Shown in pieces: positions 1 to 8,610 of a DNA stretch of 64,000 bases. Position numbers and translations under genes: made by a program. This DNA is from Hymenobacter fodinae (GTDB lineage: Bacteria > Bacteroidota > Bacteroidia > Cytophagales > Hymenobacteraceae), in NCBI RefSeq assembly GCF_004745825.1, contig NZ_SRLA01000001.1:1426001-1490000 (forward strand), written 5' to 3'. The notes beneath the pieces are model-generated. The model was not told the DNA's origin. It made no database searches and saw only the letters and a list, made by a program, of their open reading frames with translations. The first letter of the stretch is position 1. Every line of letters starts with the position of its first letter.

Positions 1-579
1 TAAGGCGGCATTTTCCTGCTCTGCCCACTCGGTTCGGCCTAAGGCTGCCAGCTTGGCGGTGAGGCGGTCCGCTAGTTCAAACAGGTAGATGACATCATTG
101 GCGGCGTACTCTTTCTGCGCGTCCGTGAGTGGGCGCTTCAACCAGTTCGACTTCTGCTCTCCCTTATCAACCTCAATGCCTAGCTCCGCCTGAATAAGAC
201 GGCCTAAGGAAATATTATTGTCTGCTTCAGCCAAGAGTGTGTATTGCACACTGGTGTCGGTGATATGGCGCACGTGCACGCCGTACAGTTCATCGAGCAG
301 TAGAATATCAGATTTACAGCTATGGAAAATTTTCTCAACTGCGGGGTCACGCAGAATAGCCCATAGTGGCTCCAACTCGTGGGCCGGGTTAGTGAGAGGC
401 AGAGGGTCAATTAAATAGGCTTCTTGGCCATCGAAGAGCTGAATTAGCGCCAAGTTGCGCCCGTAGCGGTGGCGCATATCGTCAAATTCAAGGTCGATGG
501 CAATGCGAGGTGCCGTCTGCAACGCTTCGGCGAGTTGTTGCACTTGAGCGGCAGTAGTCAGGTACTGAAGATTAGGCAT
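1..579 (-). CDS. rnd: Ribonuclease D (3'-5' exoribonuclease), 3' end cut off by window edge
   Basis: The reverse strand reads open from an ATG at 579 to the first base of the window, giving the first 193 residues of a DEDD-type 3'-5' exonuclease. All three exonuclease motifs are visible: IDLEFD near residue 28 (metal-binding Asp/Glu), HSCKSDI near residue 89 (Asp), and YAANDVIYL near residue 161, whose Tyr and Asp mark the DEDDy subclass. RNase D trims 3' ends of tRNA and other stable RNA precursors in the cytoplasm. The C-terminal HRDC region expected of the family lies outside the window, so full length cannot be judged. The gene diverges from susC across a 449-bp gap. RNase D is favoured over a stand-alone DEDDy exonuclease, but without the C-terminus that is not proven. 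Confidence 0.9.
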   Translation of the reverse strand, partial: MPNLQYLTTAAQVQQLAEALQTAPRIAIDLEFDDMRHRYGRNLALIQLFDGQEAYLIDPLPLTNPAHELEPLWAILRDPAVEKIFHSCKSDILLLDELYGVHVRHITDTSVQYTLLAEADNNISLGRLIQAELGIEVDKGEQKSNWLKRPLTDAQKEYAANDVIYLFELADRLTAKLAALGRTEWAEQENAAL

Positions 580-1028
580 TCACAAATGAAATAGGCGAAG
601 AGTATCCAGCAAGGCCTACTCTGCATTAGGAAGGCCAGGCTGGTAAAGGTAGGGAGCCTGTAAAGGCAAAACCAATTAGCTGCTTTATCAACAACTACCT
701 GCCATAGGAAGTGCTATTGAAAGAGGTACTATAAAGCGGGCATATTAGCTAAAAGCTGCTTAGATGGAAAGAAGGTGTCGAGCAGCTAAATAGAAATAGT
801 AGGCAAGCAGAACGACCTAACAAACTGCTAAACTGCATAATAGTAATGTGCATATGTAATGAATCTCATTACGATTTGAGGCGATTATTGAAATAATTAC
901 GCGTTTAGTTGCTTTACTCTTTAATTTGCGAATCGGTAACGGCTGAATCATAGTCGTTTCGGGATTGCAACACCGGAAATTTTAGACCGGTGAATTTTCA
1001 CTCTAATCGACCTCAAGGTCCAGATTAT
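580..1028. other. Divergent intergenic region between rnd and susC
   Basis: This 449-bp stretch between two divergent genes holds no convincing ORF or RNA gene. It becomes AT-rich from about 780 to 950. A near match to the Bacteroidota -7 element lies at 921-928 on the plus strand, and a weaker one (TACCTTTA on the reverse strand) at 644-651. No anti-sigma/ECF sigma gene or two-component regulator, which often precede susC, is present here. Confidence 0.6.
921..928 (+). promoter_or_regulatory. Possible -7 element for susC
   Basis: TTAATTTG matches seven of eight positions of the Bacteroidota sigma-ABfr -7 consensus TAnnTTTG. No TTTG or TTG lies at the usual 19-21 bp upstream, so this is a weak candidate. 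It would give a leader of about 95 nt before the susC ATG at 1029. Confidence 0.25.
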
Positions 1029-3995
1029 ATGAAACAAAATTTCCTCATTCCTCTTGCCTGCGGATTAGCGTTAGCTTCAACTGCATCGGCCCAAACACGT
1101 GCCGTTAGTGGCCGTGTAACGGATGCTGGTGGCACGGGGCTACCTGGCGTAACCGTTCTAGAGCGCGGTACCACCAACGGCACGAGCACCGATGCCAACG
1201 GTGGGTTTTCCCTAACTGTACAGCCAGGCGCTACGCTAGTAATTAGCTCTATTGGCTTTGAAACGCAAAACGTAACTGTTGCAGACCGTACATCGGTGCC
1301 GGTAACGCTGAAAAGCAGCGCCACCGAGCTCGGCGAAGCAGTGGTAGTTGGCTACGGTACCCAGACTAAAGCTGACGTAACTGGCTCAGTTACGCAGCTC
1401 AGCAGCAAGGACGTACAGAACGTACCTACGGTAAGCTTTGAGCAAGCCATTCAAGGCCGTACTCCGGGTGTTCAAATCAACCAAACCTCCGGTAAACTTG
1501 GTGCTGGCGTACAAATCCGGGTGCGTGGTTCATCGTCCGTAACGGCTTCTAACCAGCCACTCTACGTAATTGATGGTATCCCTGTAACCTCGCAAGATGT
1601 AGGGTCTGATACGGAGCCTCTGAACCCGCTGGCTGATCTGAACCCCAACGACATTGAGTCGATTACCATTCTGAAAGATGCGGCCTCTTCGGCCATCTAC
1701 GGCTCTCGTGCATCCAATGGCGTAGTGCTTGTCACAACCAAGCAGGGTCGTCAGGGACAAACCAAGGTAAACGTAGGTTACTACATCGGTACCAGCGAAA
1801 CTACCAAGCGCCGCAAGTTCCTGAATGCTGCGCAGTACAAGGAGCTGTTTACTGAAGCTGCTACAAATGAAGGGTATGATCCTCGTGAAGAATTTGAAGG
1901 CAATGGCTTAGACTACGATTCTCCTTACGATCAGAAGTGGAGCGATGAGCCTTTCCGTAAAGGTAAAGTCACACAGTATGACTTGAACGTGAGCGGGGGC
2001 GATGCCAAAACGCGCTTCTATCTGAGCACCACTTATAATGACCAGACCGGTATCATTATCGGCAACCGGTACCGTCGGGGCAGTGCCCGCATCAACCTCG
2101 ATCATTCTATTTCTGACAAGATCAAGGTGGGGTTCAACTTGTCGCTCACGCGCTCGGTCAACGACCGTACGCCCAACGACAACGCCTTCTCCAACCCCGT
2201 TCAGCTGAACGCTTTGCCACCTATTCAGCCCAAGTACGATCCTGCTACCGGAGAACTGAACAGAAACACGCTGTACTACAACAACCTGCTGGACTTGGAT
2301 AAGGGCTCTAACCGTGCAGGCACCTACCGTTCGTTCAGCAACGTCAACCTGTCTTATCAGCCCATCAAGAACCTGACGCTTCGTACGGAGGCCGGGGCCG
2401 ACTTCCTGAATCTGAACGAGGATATTTATCGGGCAGCAGGCACGCAGGATGGTGGTAACAGCGGGTATGGCTATAGCAACCAGGTACAGGTAATCAACTA
2501 CACCACCAACAACACGGCTACCTATCTCAAAACTATTGGGGAAGATCATAGCATTGAAGCGTTGGCTGGTTTCTCGTTCCAGCGGTCAGACAACCAGACG
2601 ACTTCGGCTGAAGGGCGTGGTTTCCCGAACGCTGAGTTTACGCGCGTAGCTAGCGCCGCCATTAAAACAGCCGGCTCGGGTTCTACTCGCTCAGGCTTCT
2701 CCTTCGTATCGTACTTCGGGCGTGTCAACTATGCCTTCCAGGGCAAATACCTGGTTTCGGGTAGCGTCCGCCGCGATGGTTCTTCGCGCTTTGGGTCTAA
2801 TAACCGCTACGGTACATTTGGAGCGGGCTCAATTGGCTGGTTGATTTCGGAGGAAGGCTTCCTAAAGGACAACTCCATCCTCAACTACCTGAAGTTACGG
2901 GCTAGCTATGGCCTAACAGGTAACGCTGAAATCGGCAACTTCGCCTCCCGGAACTTGTATGGCGCTCTGCCTTATGCCGACCAGGCTGGCATTGTGCCCA
3001 GCACTACGGTTGGTAACCCTAGCCTAACTTGGGAGAGTACAGCTCAAACTGATATTGGTTTGGAGTTTGGCTTCTTCGATAACCGTATCTCCGGCGAAGT
3101 AGATGTGTACGAAAAGAAGACCCGTGACCTGCTCCTTAGCCGGCCCCTGGCCTACAGCAACGGATACACTAGCGTAACGGAGAATGTTGGTTCATTGCGT
3201 AACCGTGGTCTGGAAATTTCCGTGAACACGCGCAATTTTGATGGCCCGTTCAAATGGACCACCAACTTCAACATTTCATTCAATCGGAATAAAATCACTT
3301 CCCTGGCAGCTCCCATTCAGAGTGGCTACCTGGGTAGCGTTCGGGAAGGCCAGCCAATTGGTATCTTCTACGGCCGGAAATATGCGGGCGTGAATCCTGA
3401 AAATGGCGATGCGCTCTACTATACGGCTGATGGCTCTACCACTAATGTTTCTTCACAGGCAGCATTGCAGATAGTAGGTAACCCTAATCCCGACTTTACG
3501 GGTGGTATCACGAATAATCTGTCGTTTAAAGGGTTTGATCTAAGTGCTTTAGGTCAGTTCGTGTACGGCAATGACATCTACAACGCGGCGGGTGTGTATC
3601 AAGCTGTTAATGGCGATTATTTCGACAACCAGACGATTGATCAGCTGAAGCGCTGGCAGAAGCCCGGTGATATGACAAATGTGCCTCAAGCTCGTTTATA
3701 TGCCGGGAACGGAACCGTACAGTCTTCGCGTTGGGTCACCGGTGGTTCTTTCTTCCGCGTGAAGAACGTAACGCTGGGCTACAATATCCCCTCGGCTATT
3801 GTGAAGAAGGGACGTATTCAGTCTGCCCGGATTTATGTGTCTGCTCAAAACTTGGCTACCATCACCAACTATGATGGCTATGACCCTGAGGTTAATACCG
3901 CTGCATTCGGAGCTGCTAACTACTTGATTGGGCACGACTTCTACACGCCGCCACTGGCCAAGACTTACCTGGTTGGTATCAACGTGGGCTTCTAA
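1029..3995 (+). CDS. SusC/RagA-family TonB-linked outer membrane transporter
   Basis: 988 residues. An in-frame GTG at 990 would add 13 residues, but the ATG at 1029 directly opens a good signal peptide (KQNFLIPLACGLALASTASA, cut after AQ). Next comes a carboxypeptidase-regulatory-like beta-sandwich domain (VSGRVTDAGGTGLPGVTV, about residues 25-95), then the plug with the SusC signature VVVGYGTQTKADVTGSV and PLYVIDGIPV, then a long beta-barrel ending in an aromatic residue (GINVGF). Such proteins import oligosaccharides, peptides or other nutrients across the outer membrane with a SusD partner, powered by TonB. The susD-like gene follows 20 bp downstream. No degradative enzyme, TonB gene or regulator lies beside the pair, so the substrate cannot be guessed. 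Confidence 0.95.
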   Translation: MKQNFLIPLACGLALASTASAQTRAVSGRVTDAGGTGLPGVTVLERGTTNGTSTDANGGFSLTVQPGATLVISSIGFETQNVTVADRTSVPVTLKSSATELGEAVVVGYGTQTKADVTGSVTQLSSKDVQNVPTVSFEQAIQGRTPGVQINQTSGKLGAGVQIRVRGSSSVTASNQPLYVIDGIPVTSQDVGSDTEPLNPLADLNPNDIESITILKDAASSAIYGSRASNGVVLVTTKQGRQGQTKVNVGYYIGTSETTKRRKFLNAAQYKELFTEAATNEGYDPREEFEGNGLDYDSPYDQKWSDEPFRKGKVTQYDLNVSGGDAKTRFYLSTTYNDQTGIIIGNRYRRGSARINLDHSISDKIKVGFNLSLTRSVNDRTPNDNAFSNPVQLNALPPIQPKYDPATGELNRNTLYYNNLLDLDKGSNRAGTYRSFSNVNLSYQPIKNLTLRTEAGADFLNLNEDIYRAAGTQDGGNSGYGYSNQVQVINYTTNNTATYLKTIGEDHSIEALAGFSFQRSDNQTTSAEGRGFPNAEFTRVASAAIKTAGSGSTRSGFSFVSYFGRVNYAFQGKYLVSGSVRRDGSSRFGSNNRYGTFGAGSIGWLISEEGFLKDNSILNYLKLRASYGLTGNAEIGNFASRNLYGALPYADQAGIVPSTTVGNPSLTWESTAQTDIGLEFGFFDNRISGEVDVYEKKTRDLLLSRPLAYSNGYTSVTENVGSLRNRGLEISVNTRNFDGPFKWTTNFNISFNRNKITSLAAPIQSGYLGSVREGQPIGIFYGRKYAGVNPENGDALYYTADGSTTNVSSQAALQIVGNPNPDFTGGITNNLSFKGFDLSALGQFVYGNDIYNAAGVYQAVNGDYFDNQTIDQLKRWQKPGDMTNVPQARLYAGNGTVQSSRWVTGGSFFRVKNVTLGYNIPSAIVKKGRIQSARIYVSAQNLATITNYDGYDPEVNTAAFGAANYLIGHDFYTPPLAKTYLVGINVGF

Positions 3996-4015
3996 CTTTC
4001 TGACTTTCTCTTCTG

Positions 4016-5425
4016 ATGAAAACGATATTTTCTCGCTCAGCCACGGTTTTAGCTCTGGGTCTTAGCCTAGGCCTAGCCTCCTGCGATAAGCAGCTGGACA
4101 TTGACCCCTATCAGTCAGTTGATGCTGCTACCGCATTAAACAATGAGACGAACGTAGGTAGTGCCGTAGTGGGCATGTACGCTCGGCTCGACGATCCGAA
4201 CCTGTACGGCACCAACCTAATTCTGGTGCCTGAGTTGATGGCAGTGAACAACTACATCCGTTTCCAGGGCTCATTTCAAAATTATATTCAGCTAGCCAAC
4301 CGCACTACCAACGCGCAGAATACCAGCGCGGAAGGCATCTGGCGCGCAGCTTATCAGGCTATCAATCAGGCTAACTTAATTATTGATGCGCTGCCCGTGG
4401 TATCAACTGCTAACCTGAAGTCGCAATACGAAGGCGAAGCTCGGTTTGTGCGCGCCGACATGCACTTTGAACTGGTGCGGTTGTATGCCAAGCAGTATCA
4501 GGTTGGCGGAGGTAATTCGCAGCTGGGTATTCCAATCAACCTGGTGCCTGTGAAGAGCGTGGAGGAAGCCTCTACGTTGCAGCCACGGGCTACTGTAGAA
4601 CAAGTATACGCTCAGGTTATTGAGGATCTGACGAAGGCTATTGCGTTGCTGCCTAAGAATAATGGCACACGTGCTTCCAGCTACACGGCCAAGGCATTGC
4701 TGGCCCGGGTGTATTTGCAGCAGGGCAATTTTGCACAAGCAGGTACACTAGCTGACGATGTTATCAAGAACAGCGGTAAAGCGTTGTCGCCCACACTGCA
4801 ATCGGTATTTACCAACCGCAACTCGTCGGAGACACTGCTAGAAATTCAGCAGAACGATCAAAACAACGCTGGTACGTCTAACAGTGGCCTGGCCACTCAC
4901 TTTGCCAGCATTGGGCAACTTGGCCGCGGCGATATTCAGGTGCTACCAGCATTCGCCGCTCAGTATGAGCCTACTGATGCTCGAGGGGAAGCTGCCCTCT
5001 TGTACGTAGGAACGGGTACTCGTGCGGGTGTGCTGCGCTCTGGTAAGTGGACCACCTATGGGCAGAATATTCCGGTAATTCGCCTTGCTGAAATGTATTT
5101 AATCCGCGCTGAGGCAGCTTTCCGTGCTGGTGACACCCCTGCTGCTCTAGCGGATATCAACCGAATTCGCACTCGTTCAGGTGCCACCCCTCTGATTGCT
5201 ACTCAACTTTCCTTGGCTACTATTCTGCGTGAGCGTCAGTTGGAGTTAGCGTTTGAAGGTTTCCGGATACATGATCTGAAGCGGACTGGCACGGACATCT
5301 TCATCCCTGCAACTGGTTCAAACCCGGCCACTACATTCCCTATTACCAGCGACCGGTTAGTACTGCCCATCCCGTTCCGCGAGACTAACGTGAACACTAC
5401 ACTAGTGCAGAACCCAGGCTACTAA
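4016..5425 (+). CDS. RagB/SusD-family nutrient-binding outer membrane lipoprotein
   Basis: 469 residues, beginning with a lipoprotein signal (LGLSLGLASC, lipid-anchored Cys at about residue 23). The helical TPR-like body typical of SusD follows (AEGIWRAAYQAINQANLIIDAL, ALLARVYLQQGNFAQA), and a SusD C-terminal region with the family-typical RLAEMYLIRAEAAFRAGD and RERQLELAFEGFRIHDLKR. The length fits the family. It should sit on the cell surface as the lid of the SusC barrel encoded 20 bp upstream; both genes are probably one transcript ending at the hairpin at 5451. The substrate is unknown. The family assignment is firm because of the C-terminal motifs and the tandem arrangement. Confidence 0.95.
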   Translation: MKTIFSRSATVLALGLSLGLASCDKQLDIDPYQSVDAATALNNETNVGSAVVGMYARLDDPNLYGTNLILVPELMAVNNYIRFQGSFQNYIQLANRTTNAQNTSAEGIWRAAYQAINQANLIIDALPVVSTANLKSQYEGEARFVRADMHFELVRLYAKQYQVGGGNSQLGIPINLVPVKSVEEASTLQPRATVEQVYAQVIEDLTKAIALLPKNNGTRASSYTAKALLARVYLQQGNFAQAGTLADDVIKNSGKALSPTLQSVFTNRNSSETLLEIQQNDQNNAGTSNSGLATHFASIGQLGRGDIQVLPAFAAQYEPTDARGEAALLYVGTGTRAGVLRSGKWTTYGQNIPVIRLAEMYLIRAEAAFRAGDTPAALADINRIRTRSGATPLIATQLSLATILRERQLELAFEGFRIHDLKRTGTDIFIPATGSNPATTFPITSDRLVLPIPFRETNVNTTLVQNPGY

Positions 5426-5450
5426 ATTTTTAGTAAACGCGTACTACACA

Positions 5451-5484
5451 AAAAGGCCGCAACGATCTTCGTTGCGGCCTTTTT
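5451..5484. terminator. Bidirectional intrinsic terminator
   Basis: A perfect 10-bp stem GGCCGCAACG/CGTTGCGGCC (5455-5464 with 5470-5479) and a 5-nt loop, flanked by an A-run on the left and a T-run on the right. It lies between convergent genes and can end transcription from the susCD side and from the reverse gene at 5524. Confidence 0.85.
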
Positions 5485-5523
5485 AATATTTATTCTTGTT
5501 GGCTTGCTTAGGCCAGCCAGACC

Positions 5524-6000
5524 TTATTGGTCGTCTTCGTCTTCCTCGTGATGGCTGAAGTCAAGCTGGGTGGCTACTTCTATTGCCTCGCGGATAACTC
5601 CATCCATGAGGGGCTGGGTGTCGGCATCGAGGGTGCGTTCGAAGAGGCCTAGCAGCAGTTCACCGTCCTCGTTCACGTAAAGATTGGTGTACAGACGCTC
5701 GAACACCTTCGCATCCTTGTTGATGGTGGCGTCAATTTCAGTGACAGAGCGGGCACCTAGTGCGCGGTGCAGCACGTCCATCACGCGGCGGCTTTCCTCA
5801 TGGTCGCCTAGATCGGCGAGGAGCTTCATCAGGGCTAGGGCTACGCCTAAGCGTACTCGTTCGAAGCGGAAAGCAATATCCGCTTTCGAGGCTTGCCGGA
5901 AGGTATCGTAGGCTGAGAGAGTAGCAGGTGGTAAGAATCGGCTGGCATCGGCGGCAATAGGGAAAGCAACCCGAAGAAGTTGTTCGTAGGCAGAAGGCAT
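5524..6000 (-). CDS. Conserved-looking helical protein of unknown function
   Basis: 158 residues from an ATG at 6000. I do not recognise a family. The protein has no signal peptide or membrane segment and appears almost wholly alpha-helical, with Leu/Ala/Arg heptad-like stretches (FERVRLGVALALMKLLADL, ESRRVMDVLHRALG). It ends in a strongly acidic tail (HHEEDEDDQ). It is therefore probably a soluble cytoplasmic protein, perhaps a scaffold or small regulator, but nothing in the sequence shows a catalytic site. A perfect Bacteroidota -7 element (TACCTTTG) sits about 65 bp upstream, and a bidirectional terminator follows, so it looks like an independent transcription unit. Codon use is like that of its neighbours. 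Confidence 0.7.
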   Translation of the reverse strand: MPSAYEQLLRVAFPIAADASRFLPPATLSAYDTFRQASKADIAFRFERVRLGVALALMKLLADLGDHEESRRVMDVLHRALGARSVTEIDATINKDAKVFERLYTNLYVNEDGELLLGLFERTLDADTQPLMDGVIREAIEVATQLDFSHHEEDEDDQ

Positions 6001-6065
6001 AAAAAAAGCGGTCAGAGGAGGCCTAGCGCAGCAGAAATGTGCTGCCAGAGCAAAACATTCAGGCC

Positions 6066-6073
6066 CAAAGGTA
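6066..6073 (-). promoter_or_regulatory. Predicted -7 promoter element for the gene at 5524-6000
   Basis: CAAAGGTA on the plus strand is TACCTTTG on the reverse strand, an exact match to TAnnTTTG. A TTG at 6097-6099 (reverse) lies 23 bp upstream, slightly further than usual. The start site would be near 6059, giving a leader of about 60 nt. Confidence 0.5.
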
Positions 6074-6149
6074 CGATTGTATTAGCAGGCCTTGTGCAAC
6101 TCCGGAATTGGCACCATCTTCACTACTTCTGATACATTCTAACACTCCT

Positions 6150-6410
6150 ATGACGCACAAAGAAAAATGGCTCACATTCGCCCCCGCCGGGCTAGTGGTT
6201 GTTGGACTAGGCACCTGCCTGGTTCAGTGGGCCGCAGATAAAAAGCGCAACAATGCCCCTACGTCGGAGTGGATAGCAGCTGGCACGGCGGCGTTGGTAG
6301 TATTTAACGCTGGCCTAAGCTTGTTTGGACGAGGGGTATCGGAAAGTGTGCTGTATGAATTACGAGAGAAGCCCCAAGAAATGGATTTCTACAACGTGCC
6401 CCGGATGTAG
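6150..6410 (+). CDS. Small two-helix membrane protein, function unknown
   Basis: 86 residues from the ATG at 6150. The reading frame stays open upstream to 6039, but that part has no membrane-protein character and reads like non-coding DNA. The protein has a short charged N-terminus (MTHKEKW), a first hydrophobic helix (FAPAGLVVVGLGTCLVQWA), a positively charged loop (DKKRNN), a second helix (WIAAGTAALVVFNAGLSLFG) and a cytoplasmic tail ending YNVPRM. Small proteins of this kind are common and poorly studied in Bacteroidota. No partner is evident: neighbours are convergent or divergent and each is closed by its own hairpin. The coding call rests on the clean two-helix pattern and the following terminator. 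Confidence 0.7.
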   Translation: MTHKEKWLTFAPAGLVVVGLGTCLVQWAADKKRNNAPTSEWIAAGTAALVVFNAGLSLFGRGVSESVLYELREKPQEMDFYNVPRM

Positions 6411-6430
6411 AATAGTAGCCCTAGGTACCA

Positions 6431-6465
6431 GAAAGCGCCCTTATACCAAGTATAGGGGCGCTTTC
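6431..6465. terminator. Terminator hairpin between convergent genes
   Basis: GAAAGCGCCC plus TTATA (6431-6445) pairs with TATAGGGGCGCTTTC (6451-6465), a 15-bp stem with one G-T pair and a 5-nt loop. It lies between the small membrane protein and the reverse hydrolase gene and can serve both strands. Confidence 0.75.
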
Positions 6466-6498
6466 TAGCGTTTATAGCTAATAGCTGAAGTGGCCGGC

Positions 6499-8436
6499 CT
6501 AGAGTACTTTCACGGTGAGTTGCGAAGCATGCGCTGGCGAGTGATACAAGCGGTGAGTTGCGGCTTGGAAATCTTTCTCGTCGGCTTCAAAAATGTTAGG
6601 CACGAAGGTTTGTGGGTTGCGGTCTACCAACGGAAACCAGGAGCTTTGCACCTGCACCATGAGACGGTGGCCCTTCCGGAAAGTGTGGCAGAGGTCCTGC
6701 ACGGTAAAAGGTACGGCCGTTACTTGCCCCGGCACAAAAGCTTCAGGTTTGGAGAAGCTGTTACGGAAGCGGCCACGCATTACTTCTGAGCGAACCATCT
6801 GCTGATAGCCGCCCAGCTTCACGGCGGGGTTAGTGCGCGGATTGTCAGGTATATCGTTTGGGTACACGTCAATAATTTTCACCACCCAGTCAGCGTCGGT
6901 GCCAGTGGTAGCTACCTGCAGCAAGGCCTGAATGGGCCCCGCCAACGTCATATCTTCAGTAAGTGGCTCTGTTTGGTACGTTAGTACGTCGGGGCGGCGA
7001 CTAGCGAAACGCTGGTCGTCGGTCATGTACTCGCGTGTCATGCCAGTGGTGGTGGCTTCTGAAAATGGAACCGGGTGTGCCGGGTCGCTGAGATATTGAT
7101 CATATTCGGGGCCAGTGCTGGGTTTTTCGAAGCCAATTTTGCCGGCTGCCTGAAAATAGAGCGTGCGGTCTTGAGCCTGTTTGGGAGGCCAGGCGTCAAA
7201 CGTGCGCCAGCGGTTCGTGCCTCCTTCAAATACGGTGGCCTCAGGCGTGGCGGCCGGCTTGCCATCTTTCAGATAAGACTTGAAGAACGGCGCCTCAATT
7301 TCCTTTTGATAGTACAACGACGGAGACTCCCCGTAGGCCACGTTCCCCACCATTTCACCGGTGCCGCGGGCCCAGCCACCATGCACCCACGGACCCATAA
7401 CGAGGCCGTTGCGCATTCCGGGGTTCTGCTTCTCAATAGACTCATACGTTCTTAAGGCCCCAAACAAGTCCTCAGCATCATTAAACCCTCCTACGGTGAG
7501 CACAGCCGTGCCCTTGTTGAGGTTTTTGAGGTGGGGCCGCAGGTTACGGGCCTGCCAAAACTCATCGTAGTTCGGGTGGCTGGCCATTTCATTCCAGAAG
7601 GCCACCTTACCCTTATAATAGTTGGCATCGGCATTCTTCAGCGGTCCCATCTTCAAGAAGAAGTCGTAGCCGTCGGGAGTGCCATGCTTGAAGCCGGGGT
7701 TGCCAGTGGGAGTAGGTTGAGGACGAGCCAGCCCGAAAGAGGCTAAGAAGTTGAAGGCGTGCGGCAGGAAGAAGGCCCCGTTGTGGTGGAAGTCATCCCA
7801 AAACCAGTCGGCAATGGGAGCCTGCGGCGAAGAAGCTTTCAGTGCCGGATGCCGGCTCAGCAAGCCGGTGGCAGTGTAGTAGCCGGGGTAGGAGATACCC
7901 CACTGGCCTACGCGGCCATTGTTCTTAGGGCCATGTTTCAGTAGCCACTCTATGGTGTCGTAAGTGTCCGTGCCCTCATCAGTATCATTCTTGCCTTTAT
8001 GGGTATCTTTTTCGGGGCGCACATCCACAAACTGACCCTCCGACATGTATCGGCCGCGCACGTCTTGATAGACGAAGATGTAGCCCTCATGCATCATGGT
8101 GCTGCTGGGGCCTAGGTTGTGCTTATACTTGCCGGCTCCATAGGGACCCACTGCGTAGGGCGTACGGTTAAGCATAATTGGGTAGCGGACCTTATCGGCG
8201 TCTTTCGGTGCGTATACCACTGTGTAGAGCTTGGTACCATCCCGCATCGGAATTTGATACTCCGTTTTGGTATAGTGCTGCTGGATGTAGGCGGTATCCG
8301 CTAGGATAACGGCCATCTGCGCTTTGTCGGCATCAGATGCTACCGGATATGTAACGGCTGATTGCCCGTAGCTGCAGAAGGCCGCGGCCAGGAGTAAGCC
8401 CGTGAAGGCAGCAGTAGGAGGGAAGCTTTTAAACAT
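6499..8436 (-). CDS. CocE/NonD-family X-Pro dipeptidyl-peptidase-like hydrolase (S15), secreted
   Basis: 645 residues from the ATG at 8436; a TTG ten codons earlier is less likely because the signal peptide (FTGLLLAAAFCSYGQ) starts well from the ATG. The alpha/beta-hydrolase domain shows the family features MRDGTKLYTVVYAP, the nucleophile motif GISYPGY (Ser182) and VYQDVRGRYMSEG. The C-terminal half (SQPQAPIADWFW-like cap, then a beta-rich region with FSEATTTG, EDMTLAGPIQALLQV and GHRLMVQVQSSWFPLVDRNP) matches the X-Pro dipeptidyl-peptidase C-terminal domain. Members cleave Xaa-Pro peptides, acyl esters such as cocaine, or glutaryl beta-lactams; here a periplasmic or secreted peptidase/esterase role is likely, the substrate being unknown. 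The TAG stop lies within a GGCCTAG repeat copy. Confidence 0.9.
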   Translation of the reverse strand: MFKSFPPTAAFTGLLLAAAFCSYGQSAVTYPVASDADKAQMAVILADTAYIQQHYTKTEYQIPMRDGTKLYTVVYAPKDADKVRYPIMLNRTPYAVGPYGAGKYKHNLGPSSTMMHEGYIFVYQDVRGRYMSEGQFVDVRPEKDTHKGKNDTDEGTDTYDTIEWLLKHGPKNNGRVGQWGISYPGYYTATGLLSRHPALKASSPQAPIADWFWDDFHHNGAFFLPHAFNFLASFGLARPQPTPTGNPGFKHGTPDGYDFFLKMGPLKNADANYYKGKVAFWNEMASHPNYDEFWQARNLRPHLKNLNKGTAVLTVGGFNDAEDLFGALRTYESIEKQNPGMRNGLVMGPWVHGGWARGTGEMVGNVAYGESPSLYYQKEIEAPFFKSYLKDGKPAATPEATVFEGGTNRWRTFDAWPPKQAQDRTLYFQAAGKIGFEKPSTGPEYDQYLSDPAHPVPFSEATTTGMTREYMTDDQRFASRRPDVLTYQTEPLTEDMTLAGPIQALLQVATTGTDADWVVKIIDVYPNDIPDNPRTNPAVKLGGYQQMVRSEVMRGRFRNSFSKPEAFVPGQVTAVPFTVQDLCHTFRKGHRLMVQVQSSWFPLVDRNPQTFVPNIFEADEKDFQAATHRLYHSPAHASQLTVKVL

Positions 8437-8610
8437 GCTGAATAGAGAGGTGGCGAAGGAGCCCAATCTATCCTGTTTTTTCTGATTTTGCTGCTATACG
8501 CTTGGCAGTCGTCGCCCGCAAAACATCTTTAGTTGATGCGATTACAAGGTTTGCGGCTTTTATATCCGTAGCAACGCTTCTTTCTGCTTTCTTTGAGTTC
8601 AACTTGTACT

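Noticed and set aside
990-1028. GTG start 13 codons upstream of the susC ATG
   Set aside because: The added residues would precede and weaken a good signal peptide that begins at the ATG at 1029.
1908-2549. 213-codon open frame on the reverse strand inside susC
   Set aside because: Antisense to a clear SusC barrel region; its translation has no domain and arises from codon composition.
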